64,000 nt of DNA from Caprimulgus europaeus (lineage: Eukaryota; Chordata; Aves; Caprimulgiformes; Caprimulgidae), in contig OU015528.1 of NCBI GenBank assembly GCA_907165065.1, forward strand, positions 69,049,474 to 69,113,473, given 5' to 3'. The notes under the pieces are model-generated. The model did no database searches and was not told the origin of the DNA. It worked only from the letters and a program-made list of their open reading frames with translations. The translations under genes and the position numbers were made by a program. Of this stretch, positions 1 to 12,400 are shown in pieces (positions within the stretch are counted from its first letter, which is position 1; every line of letters begins with the position of its first letter).

Positions 1-140
1 TCATCTGGTCCAACTGCCAGACCACTTCAGGGCTGACCAAAAGTTAAAATATGATATTAAGGACGTTGTCCAAATGCTGCTCAAACATTGACAGGCTTGG
101 GGCGTCGCCCACCTCTCTAGGAAACCTGTTTTGTAGTTTT
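1..140 (-). mobile_element. CR1 LINE fragment (reverse orientation)
   Basis: The words 'tcatctggtccaac' and 'acaggcttggggc', followed by 'cacctctctaggaaacctgtt', are the diverged reverse complement of a CR1 3' region. The element probably continues left of the window. It sits in RSBN1L intron 1 and carries no intact coding. Confidence 0.75.
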
Positions 141-3003
141 GTAACTTTAAAAGCAGGCTGGTGTTTTATTCGTAGTTTTTTGTGTGTGTTTGGTTTTGTT
201 TTTTTTTTTAATAGCTTCATCTGTGAAATACACTAAGTGATGGAATAAAAAACTGGCCTCCTATAACTGTATATTATAAGAGGAGTCAAATTAAATTGAT
301 TGTTAGTCAGTAAAACTTCTGAGAAGGTATAATCCAAGGCAGGGAATGGGACAGATTGAAAGGGAAAATCAGATAATCTTCCTTCTTGTACTGTAGAAAT
401 GGAATTCAACAATTTTTGAGGTAGTTTTGCACAGTAATAGATTGATACCCATCTTCTATGTAAGCATTTCACATTTCAACTAGTAATAAAGGAATGTAAT
501 TTAATAGCTGGATGTCCAGCAGGGACGTATAGATGCTGATCTTCAGTCTTCTGAAGGTTTTTTTTGGTCATTATAGACAAACTAAAGTATGGGAGTTGTA
601 ATATAGCTCTTGCCACAGCAAAGAGCTTCTTGTTGTAAACTTAGAAGCTCTTGTAATTTGTTGCCAGTTATATTACTGCTGATTGTACCCCAATGAATGT
701 AAATTCTCATCCTTTCCCTGCCATGCATGAAGTCCCAGATCTGAGTGACTGGTCCCTACAAAAATCTCCATTTGAGAACAAGTGAAGTGGGCTGATAGGT
801 AACCCCTGCTTCCCCCACCTCACCTTGCTGCGTCATTCAGTGCTGTAATTCCATATTTTCTATATTCCAACTAATATAATATCTGGAAATGTTTGTCTTC
901 TTTATATTTTCTGTCAGTATAGCAATAAATTTTCATGTTTAGAGTGAAACAATTTTAAAATGGTAAGTTAAAGCATTTTTAAGAGTTTGAAATACTTGTA
1001 GACTCTTGAATGTTCTCTAGTTATATATTCCTGCAGTCAGGAGAAGGGAAAAAAATTGTCTATTCTGTCATCCATATTTTGAGGTTTTCTAAGCCTATAA
1101 TATGGAATGTCCCACTGTCATAAGCCATTTATTTGTTTTTATTTCCCCCCAAATGGAGCTTGTGCCATAATGACACCATTACACTACCCCAGGATGTGAG
1201 TGGTAGGTGATTTTTGCCAGGTGATGACATTTCACTCAAGTACCTTGGCACGCTCAGCAAACTATTTTGAGGAGGACTCTAAGGTTGAGGTAGTTGGTTG
1301 TAAAAGTGTTGCTGCTCTATCTGTTTTTTCCATACCCACTTTAAAGACTTCTGTGGCAGAAGATTTTAACAAGTGGTGAATACTACATCTACCAGATGAA
1401 GCAGTCCTGTTGCAGAGGCCCATGCTGGTTTTACATTAAATTTAACCTAATCAAAGGAGAGATTTTGGTGAGGATACTGTGCCTTTCAGCAGTTGAACTT
1501 TGCTAAAAGTGAAATTGTGCTTTTGTATGTTATGTTATATTAAATCTGATGTAGAGTGGGGAGTCTTTGTAGCTCTTAACTGTGTGGATTAACTTAAGAA
1601 ATCCTACAGCCCACTTCCTTGTTTGGGCTAGGTAAGAAATGAGTGACCTCAGGGCACTTCTTCCCCAACTACAAGATGAGAAAATAGAAAGTACAGAGAT
1701 AACTAGCTCGCCTGCCTCCACTTCAGAAACCTCAGAGGTATGTAGCTGCTGTCACAGACCTCAAGAGGCTCAGAGGCAAGTGTCTTAATTGCTTGTTCTC
1801 CTTCCCAGTATCTCTGCACCTTTCCTATCCAAACCTCTTAATGTTATCAGAAGGTGTGTGATTCCATGCACCAATGATTGTGATTTCACCCCATTTTCCT
1901 TTTTTTTATCGCTCCATTTTCCTTTTTTTTCCCCCCCACTGAGGATTGCAATGGTCTACTGCAGCATAGTAGTAGTGACTGGATAACTAACTCTTGTGAA
2001 TTTGAGATTACTTAGAAATTAGAAATTGTGTATTTCACTGCAAGACTAAACTTCTGTGTTGGAACCTGCTGATCTTGAATCACTTGTGAATATAATTTTA
2101 TGCTGTGACATGCCGAGTAATTTGATTTATCAGATTGTGAAATGGTTTTAACTGCTAGACTTTAGGGCAGTGTAGGGACAGAAATTTTCTTGGTTTTTGG
2201 CTACTGTGTTTATTACTTGCAGAAAAACCCTGAAAAGCTCTTGAAGAAACACGCTTTAAAAAGAGGAAGGATGCCTACCTTGGGAATAATTTCAATGTGA
2301 TATCCCCAGATGAGTAGTTTTTGGCTTGAGGCCATTGCAATTTGTTTTCAATTCAGCTTGCATATTATATAAACTTGAAGCTAGTTTCTATTTTGTGAGG
2401 GTTTGGTTTTTGGTGGTTAGCTGGGGGGTTTTTTAGCTAGTTTTGTATTTTTGGGGGAATTTTTTCCCTTTTTTTAAGAAGTGTGGGGTCAGTTTTTATA
2501 TGCTTCTGTATGTATTTCAACAAAGTTTATTTGGTTCTGGAAAAATGACCATGTAAAGCCATCTGACAAGGTAGGTTCTGGCAGTGGCATCTTGTGAGCG
2601 GCTTGCTCATGATGGCTGATACTTACTGACCATTTGCAAACCCCTTGCTTGGTGACATTTGTTGACAGCTGTCTTATGTCTCTGAACTTTCTAATACAGT
2701 AATTGCTGATGACCAGTTAAAGGGTATGATTAAGGATTGTGACTCATCATAAAAGCAGCTTTGGGAAACTTGTTATTTTGTGATTTCCTCTCCCTACCCA
2801 CCTGCTTACTTATTGGTTGTAATATGAACATGGCAGGTGTATCTTAGCACTCATTTTGAGTAAGATACACATTGTGACCCTCGGTATTGGTCTCTGGTCT
2901 TTGTGTGCAGTGGTGAGGGTTTTGGTAACTTTGCATCCTGATCTTTAAAGACATATTTTGTATATGAAGATAGTTAAGAGATCTTTTTTTTTCCTCTTAA
3001 CAG
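141..3003 (+). other. RSBN1L: RSBN1L intron 1, distal part
   Basis: AT-rich intronic sequence that ends in a strong polypyrimidine tract and 'cttaacag' at 2996-3003. I see no gene, RNA or clear mobile element in it. Small ORFs here have biased, non-protein-like composition. Confidence 0.8.
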
Positions 3004-3647
3004 GTGGGAAGGAGAAACCAAAAACCAATGCAGAAGAGCTACAGATTAAAAAAGTTAAGAAGAAAAAGAAAAAGAAACATAAAGAGAACGAGAAGAGGAA
3101 GCGTCCAAAAATGTACAGCAAATCCATTCAGACCATCTGCTCAGGATTGGTTTCTGATATTGAGGATCAGGAAGCCAAAGGCATCATAGATGATCATCTT
3201 AAGGATTTCAATGGGAAAAATATGGATCCCAAGAAGGACTGTGAGTCCAAGATACCAGAGAACAGTGAGTTTCCATTTGTCTCGTTAAAGGAGCCACGGG
3301 TTCAAAATAAACTCAAAAGGTTGGACACATTGGAGTTCAAACAGCTGATTCATATTGAGCACCAGCCTAACGGAGGTGCATCAGTTATCCATGCCTACAG
3401 TAATGAACTCTCCCACTTATCTCCTGTGGAGATGGAGAGATTTGCAGAAGAGTTTGTGGGTCTGGTTTTTAGTGAAAATGAAAACTGTGCAGCTTACTAT
3501 GTAATGGGTATTGTTCATGGGGCAGCTACTTATTTACCTGACTTTTTAGACTACTTTTCGTTTAATTTTCCCAATTCACCAGTGAAAATGGAGATTTTGG
3601 GAAAGAAAGATATAGAGACAACGACTATGTCAAATTTTCATGCTCAG
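3004..3647 (+). CDS. RSBN1L: RSBN1L exon 2 (lysine-rich region and start of conserved RSBN1 domain)
   Basis: This 644-bp exon has acceptor 'ttcctcttaacag' before 3004 and donor GTAAGA at 3648. It begins with the last two bases of a split codon and ends in phase 0. It opens with a lysine-rich basic stretch (KKVKKKKKKKHK then EKRKRPK), a likely nuclear localisation signal. An acidic, polar linker follows, then the conserved family core with the blocks LDTLEFKQLIHIEHQPNGGA, ERFAEEFVGLVFSENENCAA and GAATYLPDFLDYFSFNFP. The match to RSBN1 and RSBN1L is extensive, and the later exons fit RSBN1L. The open frame runs 5' of the acceptor to 2958, but that part is intronic. By analogy with human it is the second exon; exon 1 is outside the window. 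Confidence 0.95.
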
Positions 3648-6600
3648 GTAAGAGGTTATATGTTTTACTTTCTAAAGTCATGTAATGGTTTCAAACAACT
3701 GTGAATGGATTTTTTAGAATACAGTTACTATTAGCTGTGCTGTGTGGATGACACGGAAGACTAGAAACAAGGGAATTCTCTAATAAGTTAGTTCTGCAGT
3801 ATTAAAGATAATGAGCCTATTAATTGAGACTTAAAGTTGGATTTTGTGGGGGAGGGGAAGTGTATGTGTGTGTGTGTAGGTTTCTTTGGATTTGTTTCTG
3901 TAGCTGAAGAAACAGGGTCTTAACTCTGGTTAAGACCCTGAGTTTTGGAGAATTAAAATGATTTTGCTGCAGCTGTCTGGATGTCTGAACTGTAGTTTAT
4001 CTGTATGAACTTCTTCATAAAACTGAAATGCTTTAATACATGAAAACAATGTTAGACATAAAACCTGTGTAGAGCACAGTTAATTAGGTTAATTTGTAGT
4101 TTGAGGCTTCTATATCCATTCTTAAAGGAGAACTTAATGGTGGTTAATGTAGCTCCTAATTTGATCCTTACCCCTTTGTTTTTTCCCAGTTAGCTGAATT
4201 CTCTTGAAAGCTGTTAAATTATGTGGCAAAATGGCAGGCAGCTTTTGAATGCTTTTTTAATTTTAATTTTCTAGAGAGACATGACTGTATACTCTTGTAA
4301 CAACAGCTACTGATTAAACATCACCTCTGCCATTTGTTAGCTTGCTGTAGAAGATACATTACTGTTGCATATAAAGTATATTTCAAGTCTTTTAAATTCA
4401 GGGGGAAAAAAATAATCTGACTTTCAGATTGCCACTTTGGTGTTGCAGGTATTATGTAAAGCCCATACAGATAGAGTGAAACAATTTATGAAGAAACTCA
4501 ATGCTGTTTTTCATTATATCAACTTTAACTCGCAATTGCCTGTTTAATGCCCTATTTGTGAATTTAGATGCTGTATGTAACACCTTTTAAACTATTTTAA
4601 TCTTCACGTGAGGCAATTATGAGTTCCAGTGTAAGTCATACTGTCATCTTTTTGATAAAAAACATGCTTTTTTTTCTTTGACTACATAAACATTTGCATG
4701 GAACACTATTGCATTTATTGACAAATTTCAGGTGTCTGTTGTCCACAAGAATATGCAGAACTGAAACACTGCTACAAGAGAATATTTACAGTACTAGTTA
4801 AGAAAACATCTACTGCCATGGAATGTGAATATTCTATAGACTATATTAACTGCTTTTTTTTTCAGTATGTAAGCTGGATCATAACCTTAGTAGTAAAAAT
4901 CAGAGTATATTATGGGCAGCTACCTAGAGCTGCTCTGTCTTAAGTCATTTTATATAAAAAGGCTGTATCTGGCCTGTAAGTATGTTCTTTAAGTCCAGCC
5001 TGTTGTTCTGGGCAGCATTAATGTGAGTATAGCTGTGTACTAGTATCTGCCCTAAAGAAATAGTTAAGAAAAGCCCAGATTTTATTTTTGTGAGTTATAA
5101 TGGAATTATTTTACTGAAAGGATGGATTATCTTGTTATTACAATGGTATCATCAATATCTGTAGTTAAATCAGTCCGGTGGTCATTGGTTTTGCGATCAT
5201 AATTTCCCATTTTTCTGTACATGAAGTAGGAACAGAGAGAGAATTCATAGTCTGTCTTCTATGCCATATTTTATTTGGCTGGAGGTTTAGTTCTGATATC
5301 TTCTTTTCCTTTGTTTTTCCTCAGTTTTTCGGTTAGTTTTTGTAGCATTTTATCACTTGTCAGAGTTTGGTTGCTAGACAGAAAGCACTTGGCTCCCTGT
5401 GTTTTTGATGCCATAAAGGGTGCAGTGTGTATAAATAATGCATACAGGCATTCACAAGACTTACTCATATTGTCTTCTCTGCAGCATCTCTCCCCTTCCT
5501 GGAGTATTTAAGTCAGTAACTTGATTGCCTAGTTATTGATTCTATTTTCCCTTATTATTTCATTATTTTTTGTCTTATGCTGGCTGCTTATTTTGTCTTA
5601 CTCGGGTGATCTGATACATTTGAAAGGTTTTATTAGCTTAGTATTCTCCTTTCTGACTGGGGCCAGTGTCAGATATGTCTGTTAGGGTCTCATATTCCTT
5701 CCTAGTCCTAGTGATACTGTGTCAGAGTGCTCATCCTCCAGGGATATGACAAGACCTTTTTGAATCAGTGTTGTGAATTTTGTGGTTTTAACATTCAGCT
5801 GTAACTTTTTTGTGTTTGTGTAAATTTCTGATTTGTTAGTACTAGTTGCCTCTTTTTTTTTAGTTTTCTGCCTCTACCTACTTTATAAAAGGCACTAAAT
5901 GATTGCATAACTTGTTACATTTTGTGCAGCTTGATAATATGCTCCTGTCTCATTGAGTTCTGTGTGAATCTTAAAGGGATTATAATGTGCTGTTTCAGTA
6001 TATTTTAATGAAATTGTAAATATAGCTTTCCGTTCCTACATTGCAAAAGCTCTGTGCTGCTGTGTTCCCTGGTGTCCTGAGCAATGTCTAACAGTTGTTG
6101 TATAGTCTCAGTTGAGACATGAGTTGTTTTCTGATGTCTAAGTAGGAACTTAATTTTATCAAGTCTGCTTTGAATATCTAAGCTTTCTTTAGCCTTAAGA
6201 AACTTGGGTATTGCTTTGGTGATTTTAACTAAAACACTGAAATGAGGCTTACTTAGGTACATGAAGTTCTTTGGTTGTTTTTGAGAACTTTTTGTAACAC
6301 ATGTAATCAATCTGACAAATATAAGTAATTAAAAAGATCTTAAAAAGTATAAAAAATAATGAAAAGGATGAACTAAGCCTGAAGTGAAAGGTATTACAGA
6401 GTATTTTATCAGTTATTTCTCAAGTTGATTCTTTCAGAAAGCTTCCACCTCCTGTTTTGTGGCAGATGAGGTTTTTTTTTGTTTAAATAATGCACATCTT
6501 AAAGTCACTGAGTTCTGTGGTAAGAGGCAGATTCCACAGTAAATTCTGTTGGCAAGATCAGAACTGTTGGAATCCTCTTAGTCTGCCTGTGAAAATCTGT

Positions 6601-7989
6601 ATTTCTTGGGTAATTTACTTAGTTATCACAATTGTGGAGTTGAAAATGGAGCTCCTCCCAGCTTCCCAGTACACCTGTGTCAGACAGAACTAATATGGTT
6701 TCCTGTGTTAGGAGATTAGAAGTGGGCAGAAGCTTGTGAGAGTAGTTACAGCAGGCACAGGAGAGAGGAGTTTGTGTTGGAACTGGTTCTGTCTCATCGT
6801 TAGTTTTTAAATTTTGAGGGGAGAGGAGTTGGGGAGTTTTTAATTACCTATCTTGAACAAATGCTTAAGTACTCCTTAATTCTTAAAGTTTTTTTTGTGT
6901 TAGTGGAATAACTACATTTCTGTGAACTGTTGGGCACCATGGAATTAGTCTGGGTATCCTTGTAGCCAGGAAGTCACTTTCAGGTGGTGGAAAACTGTCC
7001 CCTGTAGGTGAACCCCTGGGTTCCATCACTTGTGTAGATGGCAACAACTGCATCAATTCCCTGATAGCTGTGAACCTGCCTTGTCAGGCTCTTACGAAGA
7101 TTTAAAAGAATGTAAATAATCAGCTTTTGCCACTACTTGCAGCTTACATTACTCCAGCTAAGGTGTTTAGTGCTGTTCTTTAATATTTTGAACCATTACT
7201 GTGTCCTCATGCTGAGCAAGCCTAAATTTTTATTGTTTTGCTAAAACCCCGAAGGTGCATGCTTATGTTTAACCATAACAATGCTTAGTGGATTGATTAT
7301 TACTGTGCTTCAGTCTTGTCCCAGAGGCGACTTTTTAGTACAGGTGAAGTAAAATGCTGAGCAATACCCAACAATTCCTGTGCTTCAAGACAAGACTGAC
7401 TAATTTTAAGCTGTATCTGACAAATGCTTGTTTGATGTATTTGCTGAAGATCTCTAAGTGATTTCACATTCCCAAAGAAATCTATTGAACAATCTTTTTT
7501 TTCTTGTTTGTTCTCTTATCTTAATCCTCCTGTTGTCCTTTTATTCTAATCTTTAGTGGATGAGGCTGTTTGTGCTTTTCTGTCAGTGTTCTCTGTATTT
7601 GAAGACTGTTTAACAGCTCCTTTTCCTCCCCTGCCTAGATGAAGTAATTTGAGTTATTTCAGCATTATCGGTCTTACTGCTCCCCTCTCATGCTATCTCC
7701 AGTCATCCTTATTTTTCTTAAAATACAGTATGGAAAATGGACAGTGTCTGCATAGTGTACTGTTGTCAAGTATGAGAAGATTGCTTAAGTGTTTTGCAAA
7801 TTCTTGCTCTTTGTTATCTATTCCTGCCTTTTTCAGAGCAGTTTGTGATCTGCTGTAGCAACAGCTCCTACTAAGTTAGTTACTCCCCTTTTCATGTTTA
7901 TGCAGTTAAATCATATATATCTGAGTGTAGTTCTTTGCTTTTATTCTAATAGAATTATATCCTATGTATTGAGATCCCTTTTCCAGTTT
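3648..7989 (+). other. RSBN1L: RSBN1L intron 2, proximal part
   Basis: AT-rich intron after the GTAAGA donor. It holds a short TG-rich run near 3860-3880 and no recognised repeat element. A minus-strand ORF at 6005-6310 has protein-like composition but no identity I can name; it is listed as a finding. Confidence 0.75.
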
Positions 7990-8644
7990 ATCAAAGACCT
8001 TGTTCTCCCTGAACTTATCCAACTTGAGTCCTTCCCACAGGCTAGAATGCTTCACAAACTTCTCCAGCATGGGTCCATTCCATGGGGTGCAGTCCTTCAG
8101 GAAGGGACTGCTCCAGCGTGGGTCCCCCACGGGGTCACAGGTCCTGCCAGCAAACCTGATCCAACGTGGGCTTCCCACGGGGTCACACCCTCCTTTCAGG
8201 CATCCACCTGCTCTGGCATGGGGTTTTCCACAGGCTACAGGTGGTCTTCTGCTCCACCATGGACCTCCATGGACTGCAGGGGAACAGCCTGCCTCACCAT
8301 GGTCTTCACCACAGGCTGCAGGGGAATCTCTGCTCCGGTGCTTGGAGTACCTCCTCCCCCTCCTTCTTCACTGACCTTGGTGTCTGTGGAGTTGTTTCTC
8401 TTATACCTTCTCACTCCTATCTCTGGCTGCAATTGTGCAGTGTTTTTTTTTCTCTTCCCCTCCTTAACTATGTTATCACAGAGGCCCTACCACTGATGGG
8501 CTCAGCCTAGGACAGTGGTGGGTCTGTTTTGGAGCTGGCTGGCGTTGGTTCAGTTGGACATGGGAGGAGCTTCTGGCAGCTTCTCACAGAAGGCACCCCT
8601 ATGCTCCCCCCACTACCAAAACGTTGCCATGCAAACTCAGTACA
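7990..8644 (-). mobile_element. Endogenous retrovirus LTR (reverse orientation)
   Basis: GC-richer block with repeated 'ctccagcgtggg' and 'cacggggtcaca' words, and 'atggactgcaggggaaca', followed by 'ccactaccaaaacgttgcc'. These are hallmarks of a common avian ERV LTR family read backwards. The right edge at 8644 gives, on the minus strand, an LTR start of TGTACTGAGTTTGC. The left edge is indistinct and no matching target duplication was found, so the element may be truncated there. No internal retroviral genes are present, so it is a solo LTR or fragment. The long plus-strand frames across it are incidental. Confidence 0.75.
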
Positions 8645-8818
8645 CATGTCCACATTTATTAGCCTTTACCATCTTATTTTCTAGGTGGTTAGGACAGGAG
8701 TATCTAGCTAACTTTTTTCTGAAAGTTGAAGCTAGACTAAATGGTCTCTAAGTCTTCCATGTCTTGCTTCTCTTGACACCTTTTTGTTCAAGATGATACG
8801 TTTTATCTTCTTTAGCTT

Positions 8819-9473
8819 TGTCCTGGTTTTGCTAGGATAGAGTTAATTTTCTTCTTAGTAATTAGAATAGCTGTGTTTTGGTTTCAGTGCAAGACTTGTT
8901 ATGAGAAGAACATTGATTCTCATTGAAGTACTGGTGTTATTGCTGCTGGAGCTCAAGGCCACCATGTTTGGCTGTTCACAGCTGCATTAGGGCTGGGAGG
9001 GAGAAGTGCAGTGAATAGCAAACTCCAAACTGGCATTTGGATGTGCCAATGAGATATTCCATAGCATATCCTGTCACGTTTAGTGCATTATCCAGGGCTG
9101 ACCGGAAAAGGGAGTGACTGTCTCTGGCTTTCGCTCGGGCTCTCGATCTTCCAGGACCGCAGTTTCGGTTCGGGATTGTCGCTCCTCCGGGATCGTCATC
9201 TGGGAACAGGCCGGGCTTGGTTGGTGGGTGGTGAGCAGTTGCACTGGGTATCACTCATTTGTATATTTTATTACTGTTATTATCACTACTATTTTAATAT
9301 TAGTATTATTTTAAGTTTTCTTTTATTTCTATTATTAAACTGTTTTTATCTAAACCTACAAGCCTCCTAATCCTTGCCCCCAATCCTCTCCCCTGTCCCC
9401 TGGGGGTGGGGGGGCAGTGAGTGAAAGGCAGTGTTGGCTGCTGGCCAAGGGCTAGCCCAGTGGAACTATCACA
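8819..9473 (+). mobile_element. Solo LTR, ERVL-like, plus orientation
   Basis: The block starts TGTCCTGGTTTTGCTAGG and ends CTATCACA, so it has the TG...CA termini of an LTR. An ATTAAA polyadenylation signal lies at 9334-9339, followed by the typical 'ctgtttttatc' and a C-rich tail. The five bases to the left (AGCTT, 8814-8818) and right (GGCTT, 9474-9478) match at four positions, consistent with an old 5-bp target duplication, the length usual for ERVL. There is no internal region. It lies 174 bp after the oppositely oriented LTR that ends at 8644. Confidence 0.8.
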
Positions 9474-12400
9474 GGCTTTGAAGAATCTGTTTTGTGTTTT
9501 GAGTTCTCATTGATTTATTAAAGCTTTGTTTCTGTTTAGCTTACTGCCTTTGCACTGCAGGGTATGTGAGGATGCCGATTAAGCCTGTTCAGTTTAGGAA
9601 AAGTACTTGTGTGTTACACTGCTCAGTGAGCACTTAGACAAGTTGTCAAAGCCAATCTAGCACCTGTTGCTGCTACAAGGGAATGTTCTCATTGCTTCTT
9701 TCCTCCCAGCTGCGTAGTTCTTGTGCCAAGCTGTGATGCTTCTCAATGCCAGTTCATTTAGTTAATCCAGCAGAAAACTTAACCTACTACTGCGTGGTTT
9801 TATTGCTGAGTTATCAAATTATATTCATGTACTATGCCAGAGCTAGATCAAGGATGAGTGCAGCATTACACAAGCAGCCCCGTTCTGTAACAGCAGGCAG
9901 TTTGCATCTTCAGAGAAGTAATTTATGTTGTTTTGTCCCATTCTGAAGTAGCTGATTCCATGTTGCCTTTGTTAACTGTGATGAACATTAGATATTCAGA
10001 TAGTGCTGGAAATAGCATAAGTGCTTTAGCAGAAGAAATGTGATACTTCAAGTTTGTGTTGTGACTTTTCAAATGGGTGGTTGTCCTCACTTCTTAAAGT
10101 TCTGGACACAGAGCTTGTAATTCAGATTCTCTTTTAGCCCCTTTTAATAGCATTTTCTCTTTGCTGTCCTCCTTGTTTAGCTTTTAAAAGTTTGTCTTTT
10201 GCAGGGAGGTTTTTGCTATTTACTCCTTTTATAATTTGTGAAATCCTACTTGAAAATATTTGTTCTTCCAGTATTTGAGGAGAATTGCTGAAAATATTGT
10301 TCTTTAAAGAAAGTCTGAAATAATTGGTTAATGTGTCATTTTCTTAATCATTAGAGATTTGTACAGTGTCTATTTTGATAACTGTTTTGTTTTCCTGTGT
10401 TCTGGAAAGACTTCATATTGGAACTGTGTCTCTTCAGTTGTGTTTTGGTAGCTTTCAGTAGAACTTTGCTTTCAATAGGATTTGCTCCTTGCTTTTAAGT
10501 GTTTTGAATGTTTGGTTAGTTAAAATTTTTTTAGCTGTTTTTAGCAACTGCTTGCTATTACACAAGTTTCCCAATGTATAACCTCCTTTCTTCCTTCCCC
10601 CCCCTCTGCCCCCTGATGATGAAAAATGGCATTTTAGCGCTGTTAAAATTACCCTGTTCTTTTTTTATTAAATGTATAAGGGAGTTCTTTGATAGATGAT
10701 GGCAGCCTCTGTCTTCCAAGCAAAAAAAGTGCTCACTGATTGAATAGCATTGAACAAAGAATCAGTTCATATAGAATGACATTAGAAATCTGCAACACAT
10801 GCTCGTTTGTTTTCTATTTAGAAAATAGTTATGTTTCCAGATTGCTTCTTGACAGTTTCAACCAATAAATATGAAATGACACTTGTATGTTGCTCTTATT
10901 GGTCATGTATTCTGTATTAACAAAAAATTAAACCTAAACAAAACCCTGGAGGTTTGTACTGGCAGCTTATACAGGATCTGAGACTGGACCTTGTTACAGG
11001 GCTTCCTGAGTTACAATAGCAGAATAGCTGCTTGGCTTTCACAAGATCACTTTCAATGAAGGGATCCAGTTGATTCTGTTCTTAGGGTTTTTGTTGGTTT
11101 TTTTTTTAATTCTTTGTCGACTACTTCACTGTTTTGGTGTCACTGGAATTCAGAACAATGGGTTGTCTTGCTTTTAAAAATGTCTGTCCATCCGTTGTAG
11201 TATTTGAGGATTTCAGCTGCAAGGTGAAATGTGAAGTGATAAATTATAGTACTAAAAGGACATTGGTGGAACTGTACTGCAGTAAAAGTCATTTCCAGAA
11301 ACTTCCAATTGGGGAACAGAAAAAAACATAGGATGAAATACATGTGGCTTGAAAGCCAAAAGTAACCGAGTAGATTGGCAAGTATTTTTAAACTTGGAAC
11401 AATTTTGATGAATATTTGTTCAGTGCAGTTTAATTTTGATGCTTCAGCGTTGATTCCCATTGGAACTGAAAATATACATAAGCCTTTAAGAAAGGAATTG
11501 GCAAGGAACAGAAAACCTTTTGGGCACTTTTTCAGAATATACCGAATAGGAAAGGATGCTACATTGCCTCTTCATGATTACAGTGTTTGAGACAACAGAT
11601 TTAGAGCTGTAGCAGTGGATTTGGAGCCGAACATTTTCAGTTCTAAGATACAAATGTGTAAGTGCATTGCTTGTGTGTTCATGTAGTGAAATGGAAACCA
11701 CTATCCTGTCTGATCTCCCAGCATACTTTTATGGTGATTTAATGTTTTTGTTGTTTTTGTTGGGCTTTGGTGCGGCTTTCTTTGTGGGTTTCTTGAAATT
11801 ATTTTGGGTTCAGTAGGTTTGGATATTTTTTTGTGTGTCTATGAGGACTGCTCTTCCAGACTTCTGGTTTTAAAGCTGAAAAACTGAAGGAAATACAAAC
11901 TTTTAAAATTCTTGCAGGAAAATGGTAGAAACTAAACTGAAAAAAACCTCTTACTATGTTAAAAATAGGAATTCAGTTGTGTCTTGCCCCAGTTAACATT
12001 TTTTTAAATTAATCTCTTGAAATGCTTGGTTTCTCTGGACTCTTCCTTCCAGTTTGTGTTCTTTTCAAACAGAAAATGGAAACATCTTTAACATAGTCTC
12101 TAAAATGTTTCCTGTTTGTAGGATGATAGTGCTCAAATATATTGTTGTCAGTATAATGTATTTAGATTCAGTCATCCCATTCTTTTAGATACTAACATGT
12201 TTATGCCAAAACATTTGCCTTTTAGAACTCCTTACTCAAAACTGAGCAAGTTAAGTTGCATTAAAAATCAGTTGATGCCATAGAAGCAGGTAATTCTCAA
12301 GTTTTATTAATTCTGAATTCAGTGGTGATTTAACTGTCTTAATTTTCCATTACCTTGAGGAAAGAAATTGAGAGTCTCCTTTTGTGTATTTTTAGGTGAC

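Noticed and set aside
2958..3003. ATG at 2958 as a possible start of a short RSBN1L form
   Set aside because: It lies in the polypyrimidine/acceptor region. The downstream exon starts with a split codon that fits splicing from an upstream exon.
2945..3189. Additional frames over RSBN1L exon 2
   Set aside because: Shadows of the real exon in other frames, produced by the A-rich lysine codons.
7894..8496. 200-residue plus-strand ORF and overlapping frames
   Set aside because: Lies across a reversed retroviral LTR; composition and overlap indicate chance frames in noncoding repeat DNA.
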